Part shown: piece by piece, positions 1 to 7,478 of the stretch
Layout of the letters: every line of letters starts with the position of its first letter
Position numbering within the stretch: position 1 is the first letter of the stretch
Origin: Paenibacillus periandrae
Lineage (GTDB): Bacteria; Bacillota; Bacilli; Paenibacillales; NBRC-103111
Length of the DNA stretch: 64,000 nucleotides
Assembly: GCF_022458865.1 (NCBI RefSeq)
Contig: NZ_JAJNMU010000007.1
Span: 1-64,000, forward strand
Direction: 5' to 3'
Position numbers and translations under genes: made by a program
Notes under the pieces: model-generated
Database searches by the model: none
Seen by the model: the letters and a program-made list of their open reading frames with translations, nothing else
Told to the model about the DNA's origin: nothing

Positions 1-230
1 CTGCAAGATATACTTAACCGTATAGGTTTCCCCGTTTTGCGGGCGGGTCACCCAACATCGCCGCCACCTCTGGTTCACTGCATTCCGGGCTGGACTTTGC
101 CTGCAGGCCCTTCGAATTCCCTCTCGCAAGGGACACCCTGCCAATCCTACCCCTCTGGAGTCGGACCTCTACTTCGGCTACGGCACTTTAAAGGGTAAAG
201 TTACCGAGTGGATTTGAACCACTTAGATTG
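1..230 (-). ncRNA. HEARO / omega-RNA-like structured RNA (IscB/IsrB guide RNA), running off the left edge
   Basis: Read on the minus strand, this stretch has no convincing ORF but a run of short blocks that I recognise from the HEARO family (HNH endonuclease-associated RNA, now known as the omega-RNA of IscB/IsrB nucleases): GAAGTAG (about 172-178), a CAGGGTGTCCC block (130-140), GCAGTGAACC (about 75-84), GATGTTGGGTGACCCGCC (41-58) and GGGGAAACCTATACGG (20-35). Several local hairpins are visible, such as AGTGG/CCACT around 211-229. In this family the RNA lies just upstream of the nuclease gene on the same strand and carries its guide at the 5' end. The IscB/IsrB gene would therefore be to the left of base 1, and the guide near 230-247. 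The family call is from memory of the consensus. The exact 5' boundary is not resolved. Confidence 0.6.
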
Positions 231-247
231 TGCGACTGTGAGGCTAG

Positions 248-316
248 AGTAAAGGGCTGATAAATTTCAGCCCCTCCTCATCAAACCGTACATGAGGTTT
301 TCCCTCATACGGCTTT
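248..316 (-). ncRNA. Group II intron catalytic domains V and VI
   Basis: On the minus strand, 316-283 forms the 34-base domain V hairpin: AAAGCCGTATGAGG and CCTCATGTACGGTTT pair around a GAAA-type tetraloop, with the AGC catalytic triad in the lower stem. It is followed at 281-248 by domain VI, a GGGCTGA/TCAGCCC stem with an unpaired A in TTTACTC as the likely branch point. Both are intact, so the ribozyme core is probably functional. Confidence 0.8.
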
Positions 317-345
317 CCGATGTTCGTCATTCATGTGCATGCAGA

Positions 346-1638
346 TCACAAGAGCGTTTTTAGTCCACATTGATTGGCTAGGAATCTGACTTCACGAAGT
401 GAGTTCATCCACCTTGCGCGTTGCCTTTTCTTGGCGTACCATCTTGTGAGCCTTTGCAAAATGTACCAGTCCAACTTGGCCAACTTTAATTGGCTATAGG
501 CCGTGTAGTAATAATTCTTCCAGCCCTGAATTTTTGGATTCAGCCATTCCACGTGGTCGAGGAATGCTTGGTGCCTCATGTTCGGAGGGGCTAGGCGTTC
601 TTTTACGACTTCCCGTATGCGTTCTTCAGCTTTCCGGGCTAACCATTGTTGGGTTGTGTAGTACACTTTTCCTTGAGAAGTCTCTGCTTTTGTTCTACGA
701 TGGTGCATCCCGAGAAAATCGAAGCCTTCCTTTCCTGTCCAAAGTCCGACGATTCGCGTTTTGGTCGGGTGTAACGTCAGTTCAAGACGATCCATGATGG
801 CATGAATGAGTTTGTGTGCCCTTTCTGCATCTTTCTTCGTCTTACACACGACTACGAAGTCATCCGCATAACGCGTTAATTCCCCGAATCCGCTACCATG
901 TCGTTCCCACAGGATATCGAAGTAGTTGAGATAGATGTTCGCCAAGAGCGGCGAAATGACCCCACCTTGCGGTGTGCCTAAATCTGAACGGCGAACCATT
1001 CCTTCCTCCATGACTCCTGCGTTTAACCACTTCCGTATTAACTTCAAAATACGCCTGTCGCTGATTCGCATTTCAACCAGTTTCATGAGCTTCTCTTGGT
1101 TAATATTGTCGAAGTAGCCTTGGATGTCGACGTCGACCGCCCAATTACCTTTTCGGTTGCCTGCTTTTCGGATACGATCGAGTGCTTGCTTCGCGCTTCG
1201 TTTGGGTCGGAATCCAAAGGAGGATTCTTGAAAGTCCGCTTCAAAGATCGGTTCCATGACCAGTTTCGTTGCCATTTGTATGACGCGGTCTCGGACTGTG
1301 GGAATGCCCAGCGGTCTTAGCTTCCCATCCTTCTTCGGGATGTACTGCCGCTTAACAGGCTGTGGGTGGTAATTACCTTCCTTCAGGAGTCTATGGCATT
1401 CGTAGAGGAAGAAGGGCTCGCCTTGCTTTTCGATGTCCGATAACGTCTCACCATCGATCCCAGCTGATCCTTTGTTGGCCTTTACTCTTCGCCACGCTTC
1501 CCATAAGATGTCCATTCGGTAGACCTTGTCGTATAACGCGTGGAATCTGCGCTTCTTGCTTTCCTTGGCCGCATGACCTAGTTTCTCTTGGAGTTGTTGA
1601 ACGTTTACCTTTGGTGTTGTTAGCCGTTTGACATTCAC
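346..1638 (-). CDS. ltrA: Group II intron reverse transcriptase/maturase
   Basis: This 430-residue protein is the intron-encoded maturase that helps splicing and copies the intron into DNA at new sites. The RT fingers-palm region spans roughly residues 40-325, with GTPQGG at 221-226 and the catalytic YADD at 257-260. The thumb/X (maturase) domain follows at about 330-420. There is no C-terminal HNH endonuclease domain, as expected for class IIC proteins, which prime from nascent DNA strands instead. The first ATG follows an AAGGAGG Shine-Dalgarno near 1650. The frame is intact from start to stop. It lies inside intron domain IV and has no other partner gene. The exact subclass is inferred from length and insertion site. 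Confidence 0.93.
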   Translation of the reverse strand: MNVKRLTTPKVNVQQLQEKLGHAAKESKKRRFHALYDKVYRMDILWEAWRRVKANKGSAGIDGETLSDIEKQGEPFFLYECHRLLKEGNYHPQPVKRQYIPKKDGKLRPLGIPTVRDRVIQMATKLVMEPIFEADFQESSFGFRPKRSAKQALDRIRKAGNRKGNWAVDVDIQGYFDNINQEKLMKLVEMRISDRRILKLIRKWLNAGVMEEGMVRRSDLGTPQGGVISPLLANIYLNYFDILWERHGSGFGELTRYADDFVVVCKTKKDAERAHKLIHAIMDRLELTLHPTKTRIVGLWTGKEGFDFLGMHHRRTKAETSQGKVYYTTQQWLARKAEERIREVVKERLAPPNMRHQAFLDHVEWLNPKIQGWKNYYYTAYSQLKLAKLDWYILQRLTRWYAKKRQRARWMNSLREVRFLANQCGLKTLL

Positions 1639-2172
1639 TGACTCGTACCTCCTTAAGAAACATGAACAAAGCAGGGCTCCTTCCCTCCCGCAGGTTGTGT
1701 TGTCCTGCGCTCCTTGGTACTATGAGCCCCTCGGACTCCCTTCCTGCAGATCACTCACTTCACCTTCCGGGCTTATAGAGCGTCTCTTTACGATCCGTAA
1801 AAAAAAAAACCGTGCAGAGGAGGGTCTCCCCAGTTCACTGCATCCTCTTTCATACCATGCCGATCCCTCTACGCCGGGGGATTCTTTACTGTTGCTCCAA
1901 GGTCTTTACAGCTTCCGTGGCCTTCGTCCAAGTGCGCGAGACTCGGCTTCCCCTTTTCCCTCTTGCGAGGCCTTTTTGACGACGCGGCAGGATTCACTTT
2001 ATGTTACGGCCTGGTATGTCGCTCGCCCTGTCTCTGACAGGTGCTTCCGTCGATACGCTTCTACGTACAGATTTCGCCGAACGCAGGTATCCTAGCTACA
2101 CGGGGGCTTGGCCCCTCCCGTGACCGGACTTACACCGGCTAGAAGATGCGTGCTTGGCTGGGCACGCCGCAC

Positions 2173-2202
2173 CAAAAAAACTGCCGGGTAGGCTCCCGGC
2201 AG
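2173..2202 (-). terminator. Rho-independent terminator used as 5' exon of the group II intron
   Basis: CTGCCGGG (2181-2188) and CCCGGCAG (2195-2202) form an 8-bp GC stem with a short loop. On the minus strand a seven-T run (2180-2174) follows, and the intron starts within two bases of it. It would have ended transcription of the decayed minus-strand genes at 2226-2661. Confidence 0.85.
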
Positions 2203-2225
2203 TTGCAGCGTTATCATCGAACGGA

Positions 2226-2485
2226 TCAACTTAGTGCAGCGATTGAGCTTTCAGCGGTTTCTTCGCCATCGAATTTATAATTCCATACTTCAGATTCGTA
2301 CTCATAGCAGGATGGGCCGAACGTTGATTTAACGATTTTGCAATACCCGTTTTCGGATCAGCTCCCGAAGCTCGACTTCAGAGTACCCATATTGCTATAA
2401 ATAGTTCCTCAAGATGATTTCGGCACGACCGATCACTCGAGCCAGATCAGCGTCAATAAGCATACTTTCAGCTTGTAAAAATCAT
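2226..2485 (-). pseudogene. Decayed short gene, two frameshifts and one stop
   Basis: The ATG at 2485 overlaps the stop of the preceding gene (ATGA). The reading begins MNDFYKLKV, then a frame change gives a helix-like stretch (ADLARVIGRAEIILRNYL), an in-frame TAG, then GYSEVELRELI, and after another frame change a segment ending EETAESSIAALS before TGA at 2226. Joined, these make one coherent protein of about 85 residues that I do not recognise. A terminator follows directly. Several alternative readings exist in the last third, so the reconstruction is tentative. Confidence 0.4.
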
Positions 2486-2661
2486 TCATCCATATTATGT
2501 CCTTCGACGTTATTCTCCTTCCAAGCGCACTGTCCGGTTGCTACTATTGGCAAGTAATTCTCACGACCGTCTTTTGGATCACATACATAGCAGCGAAGGT
2601 AGAGTTGGTCATTCTTTCGAAAATTCGCCCTACCATCATTGATTGTCTGTTTGTAATTCAA
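2482..2661 (-). CDS. Small hypothetical protein (59 aa), TTG start
   Basis: An uninterrupted frame of 59 codons begins at TTG 2661, four bases after GGGAG, and ends with a TGA that overlaps the ATG of the next (decayed) gene. This translational coupling is typical of a real operon. The protein is hydrophilic with three cysteines (C24 and C27 in RCYVCDPKDG, and C45), which might bind a metal. I do not recognise the family. Its neighbours are broken, so it may itself be a surviving fragment. The short spacer and TTG start lower confidence. Confidence 0.4.
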   Translation of the reverse strand: MNYKQTINDGRANFRKNDQLYLRCYVCDPKDGRENYLPIVATGQCAWKENNVEGHNMDE

Positions 2662-3032
2662 TTAGCTCCCTCGCTATCTATTCAAATTCCTTCACGCACC
2701 GATAAAAAGCAAGTTTCTTCATGGCTAGCTGCCTCAATGTTGAGGCTATCAACGAGTGAATATGACTACTGAGAATGATGACTGATATGTGAATAGGGTC
2801 ACCTGCTACCATGCACCTTTCCAGCTCGACGGTTATTTCTCCGGCTCCGTTTGAAAAAGGTTTTCTCTAAATGGGGTACGACCTAGATATGTGTAAAAAT
2901 GGATCACATTCTGGAAATTAATTCCTGATTGTGACCCTTTCACTTTTTTACTTTCAACGAGGGGTACCGCCAACCAAATAACGTAAACCCACGCTAATAC
3001 AGTTTTCACCAAAAGAAAAGCCGATTTTCCTT
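2662..3032. other. Gap with no confident gene
   Basis: An open minus-strand frame of about 66 codons ends at 2678, just before the small ORF, but has no start codon with a ribosome site; the first ATG would give only 43 residues. The rest is AT-rich, with no clear hairpins or repeats seen. It is probably decayed coding DNA. Confidence 0.4.
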
Positions 3033-3412
3033 TTAATGATTACCGACTTTTTGATTTTTATATTCAGCTATCGTACCCGTAATGACTACATACTTGCATT
3101 CATTAATCTCAATATCATCTAATTGAAGAGAACCTCCAATGATTTCGCCAGTAAAATGAAACATAATGACTTGATTGTTTGTGTTGCTAATAAAATTATA
3201 GATGCCTGTTGTTCCGGTTAGTTTGACATCATATCCGGTTTCTTCTTTTACTTCCTGCGTGCAGCATCTAGGATATCTTCACCAGGTTCTATCCTTCCGC
3301 CCGGAAAATTCCATTTGTTCCTGACAGAAGGTTTATTTTCTTTTATTATCAAAACTTTGTTTTCTCGAATTATAGATACGCTAGCAACTAAAACGATTCC
3401 AGTTTTCGTCAT
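3033..3412 (-). pseudogene. Nudix hydrolase pseudogene (single-base frameshift)
   Basis: From ATG 3412 the reading is MTKTGIVLVASVSII and continues into the Nudix box: GRIEPGEDILDAA, then one base is missing near 3264, and QEVKEETGY follows in the next frame. This matches the G-x5-E-x7-REUxEExGU signature with Q in place of R. The protein would end at TAA 3033 with a total of about 126 residues, the normal size for small Nudix pyrophosphatases. As written, translation stops at TAA a few codons after the lesion. Apart from the missing base both halves are clean, so the lesion is recent, or it is a sequencing error. Confidence 0.8.
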
Positions 3413-3539
3413 TTTCTCTCCCTATCATTTTCACGAAAATATGAAACTTGATACTTCTCCTTAAATATGGAAATCATAATATCAGGATATCGAATATACG
3501 TTCGTGTGTAAAAGGCGAGTTTTTCAACTATCTCCCTCG

Positions 3540-3650
3540 TTACCGGTATATATCAATTGCAGAATTGTAGCCATTTCCTAAAGCTTGACGGAGTAAATAG
3601 CTATAAAAAGTTTCATCTGCGTAAGGATAATAACTAACCAATAACTTCAT
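3540..3650 (-). pseudogene. N-terminal fragment of an unidentified gene
   Basis: ATG 3650 opens 36 codons (MKLLVSYYPYADETF...) ending in TAA at 3540. A shifted frame then stays open from about 3538 into the Nudix gene and contains aromatic-rich, protein-like sequence. The opening resembles the start of several families (for example TniQ-like proteins), but not well enough to name one. It is best read as a frameshifted gene upstream of the Nudix gene. Confidence 0.35.
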
Positions 3651-3833
3651 TATGATCTTACCTTTCATTTAATGTTGGAATCATTATTCTTTCCTACAAT
3701 GGTTGGTCTTTAGACAAGCATATACAAAATATTTTGACAAAAGTGTTTGCCCCACTCACTTTTGAATCAAGTAATCAGTTATAGACAAAAAAACTGAAAT
3801 AATTGCATCACTTCATTGGTCTTGGTCTACACT

Positions 3834-3944
3834 TCAAGTAAGAGGTGTAGCTAATTCCAGCTCGTTCCATATTGCATTTAAATATTTAACTACATCTGGA
3901 CTATCTATTACTCTTGCGATTGATTCTTTTAATGCGAAGCTCAT
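3834..3944 (-). CDS. Small ORF (36 aa) with a strong ribosome site
   Basis: ATG 3944 lies 11 bases after a perfect AAGGAGG (3965-3959). The frame is clean for 36 codons to TGA at 3834. The peptide is amphipathic: MSFALKESIARVIDSP, then an acidic/aromatic part (WNELELATPLT). No cysteine, no membrane segment and no signal peptide are present. The length and a polar N-terminal half resemble leader-type peptides, but no modification enzyme is nearby and I do not recognise it. The ribosome site is the main support. Confidence 0.45.
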   Translation of the reverse strand: MSFALKESIARVIDSPDVVKYLNAIWNELELATPLT

Positions 3945-3952
3945 TAATGTTA

Positions 3953-4163
3953 TTACCTCCTTAAGAAATAGTATTTTTCAACACCATAAACGAGATGTGC
4001 TTGTCCTGTCACTTCAATGTCGCTCTCGTTTGTAAAATGTTTTAGCCTGCTTCTAATGCCAGAACATGTCGAAATTGTCTGTACTGGGATTCACGAATAT
4101 ATCCGTGTAACATTCAGTGACAGAGTCCCCTTTGACAATAAACGGCAAACATGCAGTCGGTTC
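3953..4163 (-). pseudogene. Decayed gene upstream of the 36-aa ORF
   Basis: Two adjoining minus-strand frames read like one protein: a first part with VKGDSVTECYTDIFVNP, then after a frame change near 4090 VQTISTCSGIRSRLKHF and a C-terminus ending VEKYYFLRR with a stop at 3953-3955. The end overlaps the Shine-Dalgarno of the 36-aa ORF, as in a tight operon. No family was recognised. Confidence 0.35.
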
Positions 4164-4219
4164 ATAAATACCACAAAGGGGTTAATAATATATATTTTTC
4201 AAAATTTTCTGGGAGCTCT

Positions 4220-4470
4220 CTCTGGCGATTTAATAGAGACTTATCAAGATTAGTTCGTCGCTTGAGCTATGTAGAACCTCTGATTCAGGAACGTGTAGAT
4301 AATGCGTTCATACAGGGCGGTGGAGTCTAGATGCATCACAGGGAGTATACAACAAGCTACAAGAATACAATCAGATCTATCAGTCACCAAATTTTTATCA
4401 TTTGATTCAAGATGTGCTGATTGATGAACTAACCAGAGAGTTTAACAAGCTTATCTATGTGGTGTATTAA
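4220..4470 (+). pseudogene. Decayed plus-strand gene, C-terminal part
   Basis: RDLSRLVRRLSYVEPLIQER...FIQGGG runs into a TAG near 4328, and the next frame continues LDASQGVYNKLQEYNQIY... to TAA at 4468-4470. Joined, they give an alpha-helical C-terminus of about 80 residues. A strong hairpin follows 20 bases later. The family is unknown. Confidence 0.35.
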
Positions 4471-4490
4471 TACTTACCTTGCAAAATGTA

Positions 4491-4532
4491 AAAACAGAGG
4501 GTGCATCCAATTTGGAATGCAGACTCTGTTTT
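4491..4532. terminator. Bidirectional terminator hairpin
   Basis: AAAACAGAG (4491-4499) pairs with CTCTGTTTT (4524-4532), with an inner stem TGCATCC/GGAATGCA (4502-4521). A/T runs on both sides allow termination on either strand. It closes the decayed plus-strand gene. Confidence 0.65.
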
Positions 4533-4908
4533 CTTCGTTTAGACGGTCCTTTGATGTCCCAACCGAATCGAGACATTGCCTACCTTGTTTCGAACCTTAA
4601 CCACAAGTTTGATAGATTCTTGAACTTCATCCACCCACCCGCAAGGTGGTTGAAAATGGCTTCTTGTTATCATATCTTATGTGTACTAAAAATCGATTGA
4701 AGAAGGTTAGATGGGAGATACAACCGCTTCATTATTTCGTATGAGCTCGTTATTAAATGTATGATGATGCATAATTATATACATTTCTCATTAATTCCGA
4801 AAATCCAGTCTCACTAATTCTGAAATTTTTCTCAATAATTATGACGCCACACAAAACGAGAGTTTTCATCATTTCGTAACGTATAAGTCATCAATTGAAC
4901 ATAGTTTT
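4533..4908. other. Gap before cytochrome bd operon, nothing recognised
   Basis: About 375 bases, AT-rich in the right half, with no convincing ORF, repeat or RNA seen. The right end leads into the cydA promoter. Confidence 0.5.
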
Positions 4909-4939
4909 TGTGAAATAAATCACATACATAAGCTATAAT
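4909..4939 (+). promoter_or_regulatory. Oxygen/redox operator and promoter of the cytochrome bd operon
   Basis: TGTGAAATAAATCACA (4909-4924) is a perfect TGTGA-N6-TCACA inverted repeat, the Crp/Fnr consensus, and it also differs by one base from the Rex operator TGTGAA-N4-TTCACA. A TATAAT -10 box lies at 4934-4939, so the operator covers the -35 region. Bacillales bd oxidase genes are commonly controlled by Rex or Fnr. Placement over -35 favours repression (Rex); which protein binds cannot be decided from sequence. Confidence 0.7.
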
Positions 4940-4984
4940 AAGTGGTAAATAAGAGCATAATGTTCAAAAGGAGTGTGCTTTGGG

Positions 4985-6340
4985 ATGATGAATTACGACC
5001 CGGTATTTTACAGCCGTATATTGACAGGTCTAACGCTCGGGTTTCACATTATTTTTGCAACAATAGGTGTAGGACTGCCTGTCATGATTGCCATTGCCGA
5101 GTTTCTGGGAATCAAGCGCAAAGATCCACATTATACACTGCTCGCACGTCGCTGGGCACGTGGATTCGTCATCACTGTGGCAGTCGGTGTCGTTACCGGT
5201 ACATCAATTGGCTTGCAGTTGAACTTGCTGTGGCCAAGCTTTATGCAAATTGCGGGTCAGGCGATTTCTCTGCCTTTGTTTATGGAAACCTTCGCTTTCT
5301 TCTTTGAGGCGATATTTCTCGGGATTTACTTGTATACGTGGGATCGCTGGAAAAATCCTTGGACGCACTTTGCAATCTCCATTCCCATTATCATTGGATC
5401 GACGTTATCCGCATTTTTTATTACGATTGTTAACGCCTTTATGAATACGCCACAAGGCTTTAAGCTGTCCGGTCGAACCATTATCGACATAGATCCCATG
5501 GTCGCAATGTTTAATCCGGCCACACCTACCAAGACCGCGCACGTAATTTCATCAGCCTATATGACAAGCGCATTTGTGCTCGCTACCATAGCCGCATTAG
5601 CTTTATTGGCAGGTAAAAAGCATGTATATTACCAAAAGGCACTCAAGCTGACGATGATTTGCGGACTGATCTTCTCCTTGTCCACCGCGTTCATCGGGGA
5701 TTTGTCCGGTAAATTTCTTGCCGAATACCAGCCGGAGAAGCTTGCCGCGGCCGAATGGCATTTTGAAACAACAGCTCAGGCACCGCTTGTATTTGCAGGC
5801 TATATTGATAAAGAACACAACGTTCACTACGGCTTGAAGCTTCCTTATGCGCTGAGTATATTGGCATTTGCCGATCCGAATGCCGTTGTAAAAGGCTTGA
5901 ATGATATCCCTGTGGATGAACGTCCACCGCTCTATATCCATTATTTCTTTGATGCCATGGTGGCGATCGGAAGCTTGATGATTGTGCTCTGTATCGTATA
6001 TTTATATTTGAACAGGAAAAGGCGGCGTCAACAAGGAAAAGAAGTGCCGCGCTGGCTGCTTCGCTCCATTACTTTCTCAGGCCCGCTTGCGATGCTGGCA
6101 ATTGAATCCGGATGGATATTTGCTGAAGCCGGAAGACAGCCATGGATTTTACGCGGCTATATGAAAACGGCACATGGGGCAACGACTGCTACCAATGTGG
6201 ACTGGATGCTGCTGATGTTCTCAATCCTCTACATCGTACTTGGGTTTGGCGCATGGACGGTACTCCGCCGTATGTTCAAGACGAATACCCCTGAAGAGGA
6301 ATTGGCATTGCGGGCTGATCAAGGAGGTGAGCACCAATGA
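4985..6340 (+). CDS. cydA: Cytochrome bd-type quinol oxidase subunit I
   Basis: Subunit I of the membrane bd-type terminal oxidase, which oxidises quinol and reduces oxygen to water with high affinity. I place the start at ATG 4985 (or 4988), because the AAAAGGAG ribosome site covers the upstream GTG at 4973. About 451 residues with many membrane helices. The conserved heme-ligand histidine is at about 21, and the GRQPW motif of the family is at 383-387. The opening (NYDPVFYSRILTGLTLGFHIIFATIG) and the short Q-loop resemble the B. subtilis YthA (cyanide-insensitive, bb'/CIO) branch more than classical CydA. It overlaps subunit II by four bases. No cydCD heme/thiol exporter genes follow. Confidence 0.93.
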   Translation: MMNYDPVFYSRILTGLTLGFHIIFATIGVGLPVMIAIAEFLGIKRKDPHYTLLARRWARGFVITVAVGVVTGTSIGLQLNLLWPSFMQIAGQAISLPLFMETFAFFFEAIFLGIYLYTWDRWKNPWTHFAISIPIIIGSTLSAFFITIVNAFMNTPQGFKLSGRTIIDIDPMVAMFNPATPTKTAHVISSAYMTSAFVLATIAALALLAGKKHVYYQKALKLTMICGLIFSLSTAFIGDLSGKFLAEYQPEKLAAAEWHFETTAQAPLVFAGYIDKEHNVHYGLKLPYALSILAFADPNAVVKGLNDIPVDERPPLYIHYFFDAMVAIGSLMIVLCIVYLYLNRKRRRQQGKEVPRWLLRSITFSGPLAMLAIESGWIFAEAGRQPWILRGYMKTAHGATTATNVDWMLLMFSILYIVLGFGAWTVLRRMFKTNTPEEELALRADQGGEHQ

Positions 6341-7356
6341 GTATTGAAGTCATCGGAATCACAGTGCTCTGGGTTTTTCTTTACGGTTATTTAATTGTAG
6401 CTTCGATTGATTTTGGGGCTGGCTTCTTTAGCTACTACACGATGATAACCGGGCGTCAAAATATGGTGCATGGCATTATCGAACGCTATTTATCGCCTGT
6501 TTGGGAAGTCACAAATGTGTTTCTGATCTTCTTCATGATCGGAATGGTCGGTTTTTTCCCGGACACCGCTTATTATCTCGGCACCACTTTATTAATTCCC
6601 GGCAGTATCGCTATTGTGCTGATCGCCATCCGCGGCTCCTACTATGCTTTCAGCACCTACGGTTCCAAGGAAAGCCATCTGTACAAGCTGCTTTATGGGG
6701 GTAGTGGTCTATTGATTCCCGCTTCACTATCCATCGTACTGACGATATCGGAAGGCGGATATATAGAAGAAAGCGGCAATGATGTCACATTGCTCTTCTA
6801 CAAGCTGTTTACCAGCTCTTATGCCTGGTCGGTTGTCGTCCTGTCGCTTGTCAGTGTGCTCTATATTTCTGCAGCTTTCTTAACCTATTATGCTAACAAG
6901 GCCAAGGATACCAAAGCTACAGAAATTTTGCGGAGATTTGCAATCGGTTGGAGCGGTCCGACAATATTAGCGAGCTTATTCGTATTTTTCGCTATTCAGC
7001 GTCACAATCCGGTGCATTTTGACAACATGCTGAAGCTGTCCTGGATGTTCGTTGTATCCTTGCTTTGCTTTATGATTGCTACCTATCTGATATGGAACCG
7101 CAAGCGTCTTGGTCTCGCTTTTTTATTCGTGATGCTGCAGTTTGCCTTCGCTTTTTTCGGATATGGCGCGGCACATTTACCTTATATTATTTATCCCATG
7201 GTTTCAATACACGAAAGTGTCACCAGTCCGGAAATGGGAATTGCCTTGATCGGAGCTTTTATCGCAGGCTTATGCCTGCTCATCCCTTCACTGATTCTAC
7301 TGATGCGTCTCTTTCTGTTCGATGCAAATTATGTGCAGGGTTTGCAGAAAAAGTGA
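6337..7356 (+). CDS. cydB: Cytochrome bd-type quinol oxidase subunit II
   Basis: The partner of subunit I in the terminal oxidase. 339 residues, almost entirely hydrophobic helices (about eight or nine membrane segments), which fits the family length. The ATG overlaps the TGA of subunit I (ATGA), with GGAGGTG just before it, so the two are translationally coupled. The N-terminal motif FLYGYLIVASIDFGAGFF is the usual opening helix of this subunit. It resembles YthB of Bacillus, matching the YthA-like subunit I. Confidence 0.9.
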   Translation: MSIEVIGITVLWVFLYGYLIVASIDFGAGFFSYYTMITGRQNMVHGIIERYLSPVWEVTNVFLIFFMIGMVGFFPDTAYYLGTTLLIPGSIAIVLIAIRGSYYAFSTYGSKESHLYKLLYGGSGLLIPASLSIVLTISEGGYIEESGNDVTLLFYKLFTSSYAWSVVVLSLVSVLYISAAFLTYYANKAKDTKATEILRRFAIGWSGPTILASLFVFFAIQRHNPVHFDNMLKLSWMFVVSLLCFMIATYLIWNRKRLGLAFLFVMLQFAFAFFGYGAAHLPYIIYPMVSIHESVTSPEMGIALIGAFIAGLCLLIPSLILLMRLFLFDANYVQGLQKK

Positions 7357-7410
7357 ATGCCATACAGATTAGACAGATACTCACTCACAGCTATCACATA
7401 ATCCACACAA

Positions 7411-7455
7411 CAAACAACCTCCAAAACCGTTTCGTGGCTTGGAGGTTGTTGTGTT
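7411..7455 (+). terminator. Terminator after the cytochrome bd operon
   Basis: ACAACCTCCAA (7414-7424) pairs with TTGGAGGTTGT (7439-7449) around a 14-base loop. The T-rich tail is weak on the plus strand. The hairpin lies between convergent genes and may serve both. Confidence 0.6.
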
Positions 7456-7478
7456 CCATAATATATTTTAAAGTGCTA

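Larger units (their letters stand above)
247..2172 (-). mobile_element. Group II intron, class IIC-like, full length
   Basis: The intron reads on the minus strand. Its 5' end is GTGCGGCGTGCC at 2172-2161, the usual GUGCG start. Structured domains I-III fill about 2160-1640, the reverse transcriptase ORF sits in domain IV, and domains V and VI follow at 316-248. The 5' exon ends in a GC hairpin plus a T run (2202-2173), which is exactly the target class IIC introns use: they insert just after Rho-independent terminators rather than at a long DNA site. A compact 430-residue RT without an endonuclease domain also fits class IIC. The 3' end falls near 247; the last base is uncertain because the sequence there reads CTCTAG rather than the usual CTCTAY. 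All parts needed for activity appear present. Confidence 0.85.

Noticed and set aside
195..245. tRNA-like T arm (GTGG-TTCAAAT-CCAC) on the minus strand
   Set aside because: No matching acceptor stem, anticodon arm or D arm within reach; the hairpin is better explained as part of the HEARO-like RNA.
534..2095. Several plus-strand ORFs across the intron
   Set aside because: They are antisense to the RT gene or to intron RNA domains and have no ribosome sites.
4017..4253. 78-codon plus-strand ORF
   Set aside because: Opposite to a better minus-strand remnant, no Shine-Dalgarno, no recognisable motif.
2200..4500. Prophage remnant
   Set aside because: The small decayed ORFs could be phage-like, but no integrase, capsid, terminase or attachment repeat was found.
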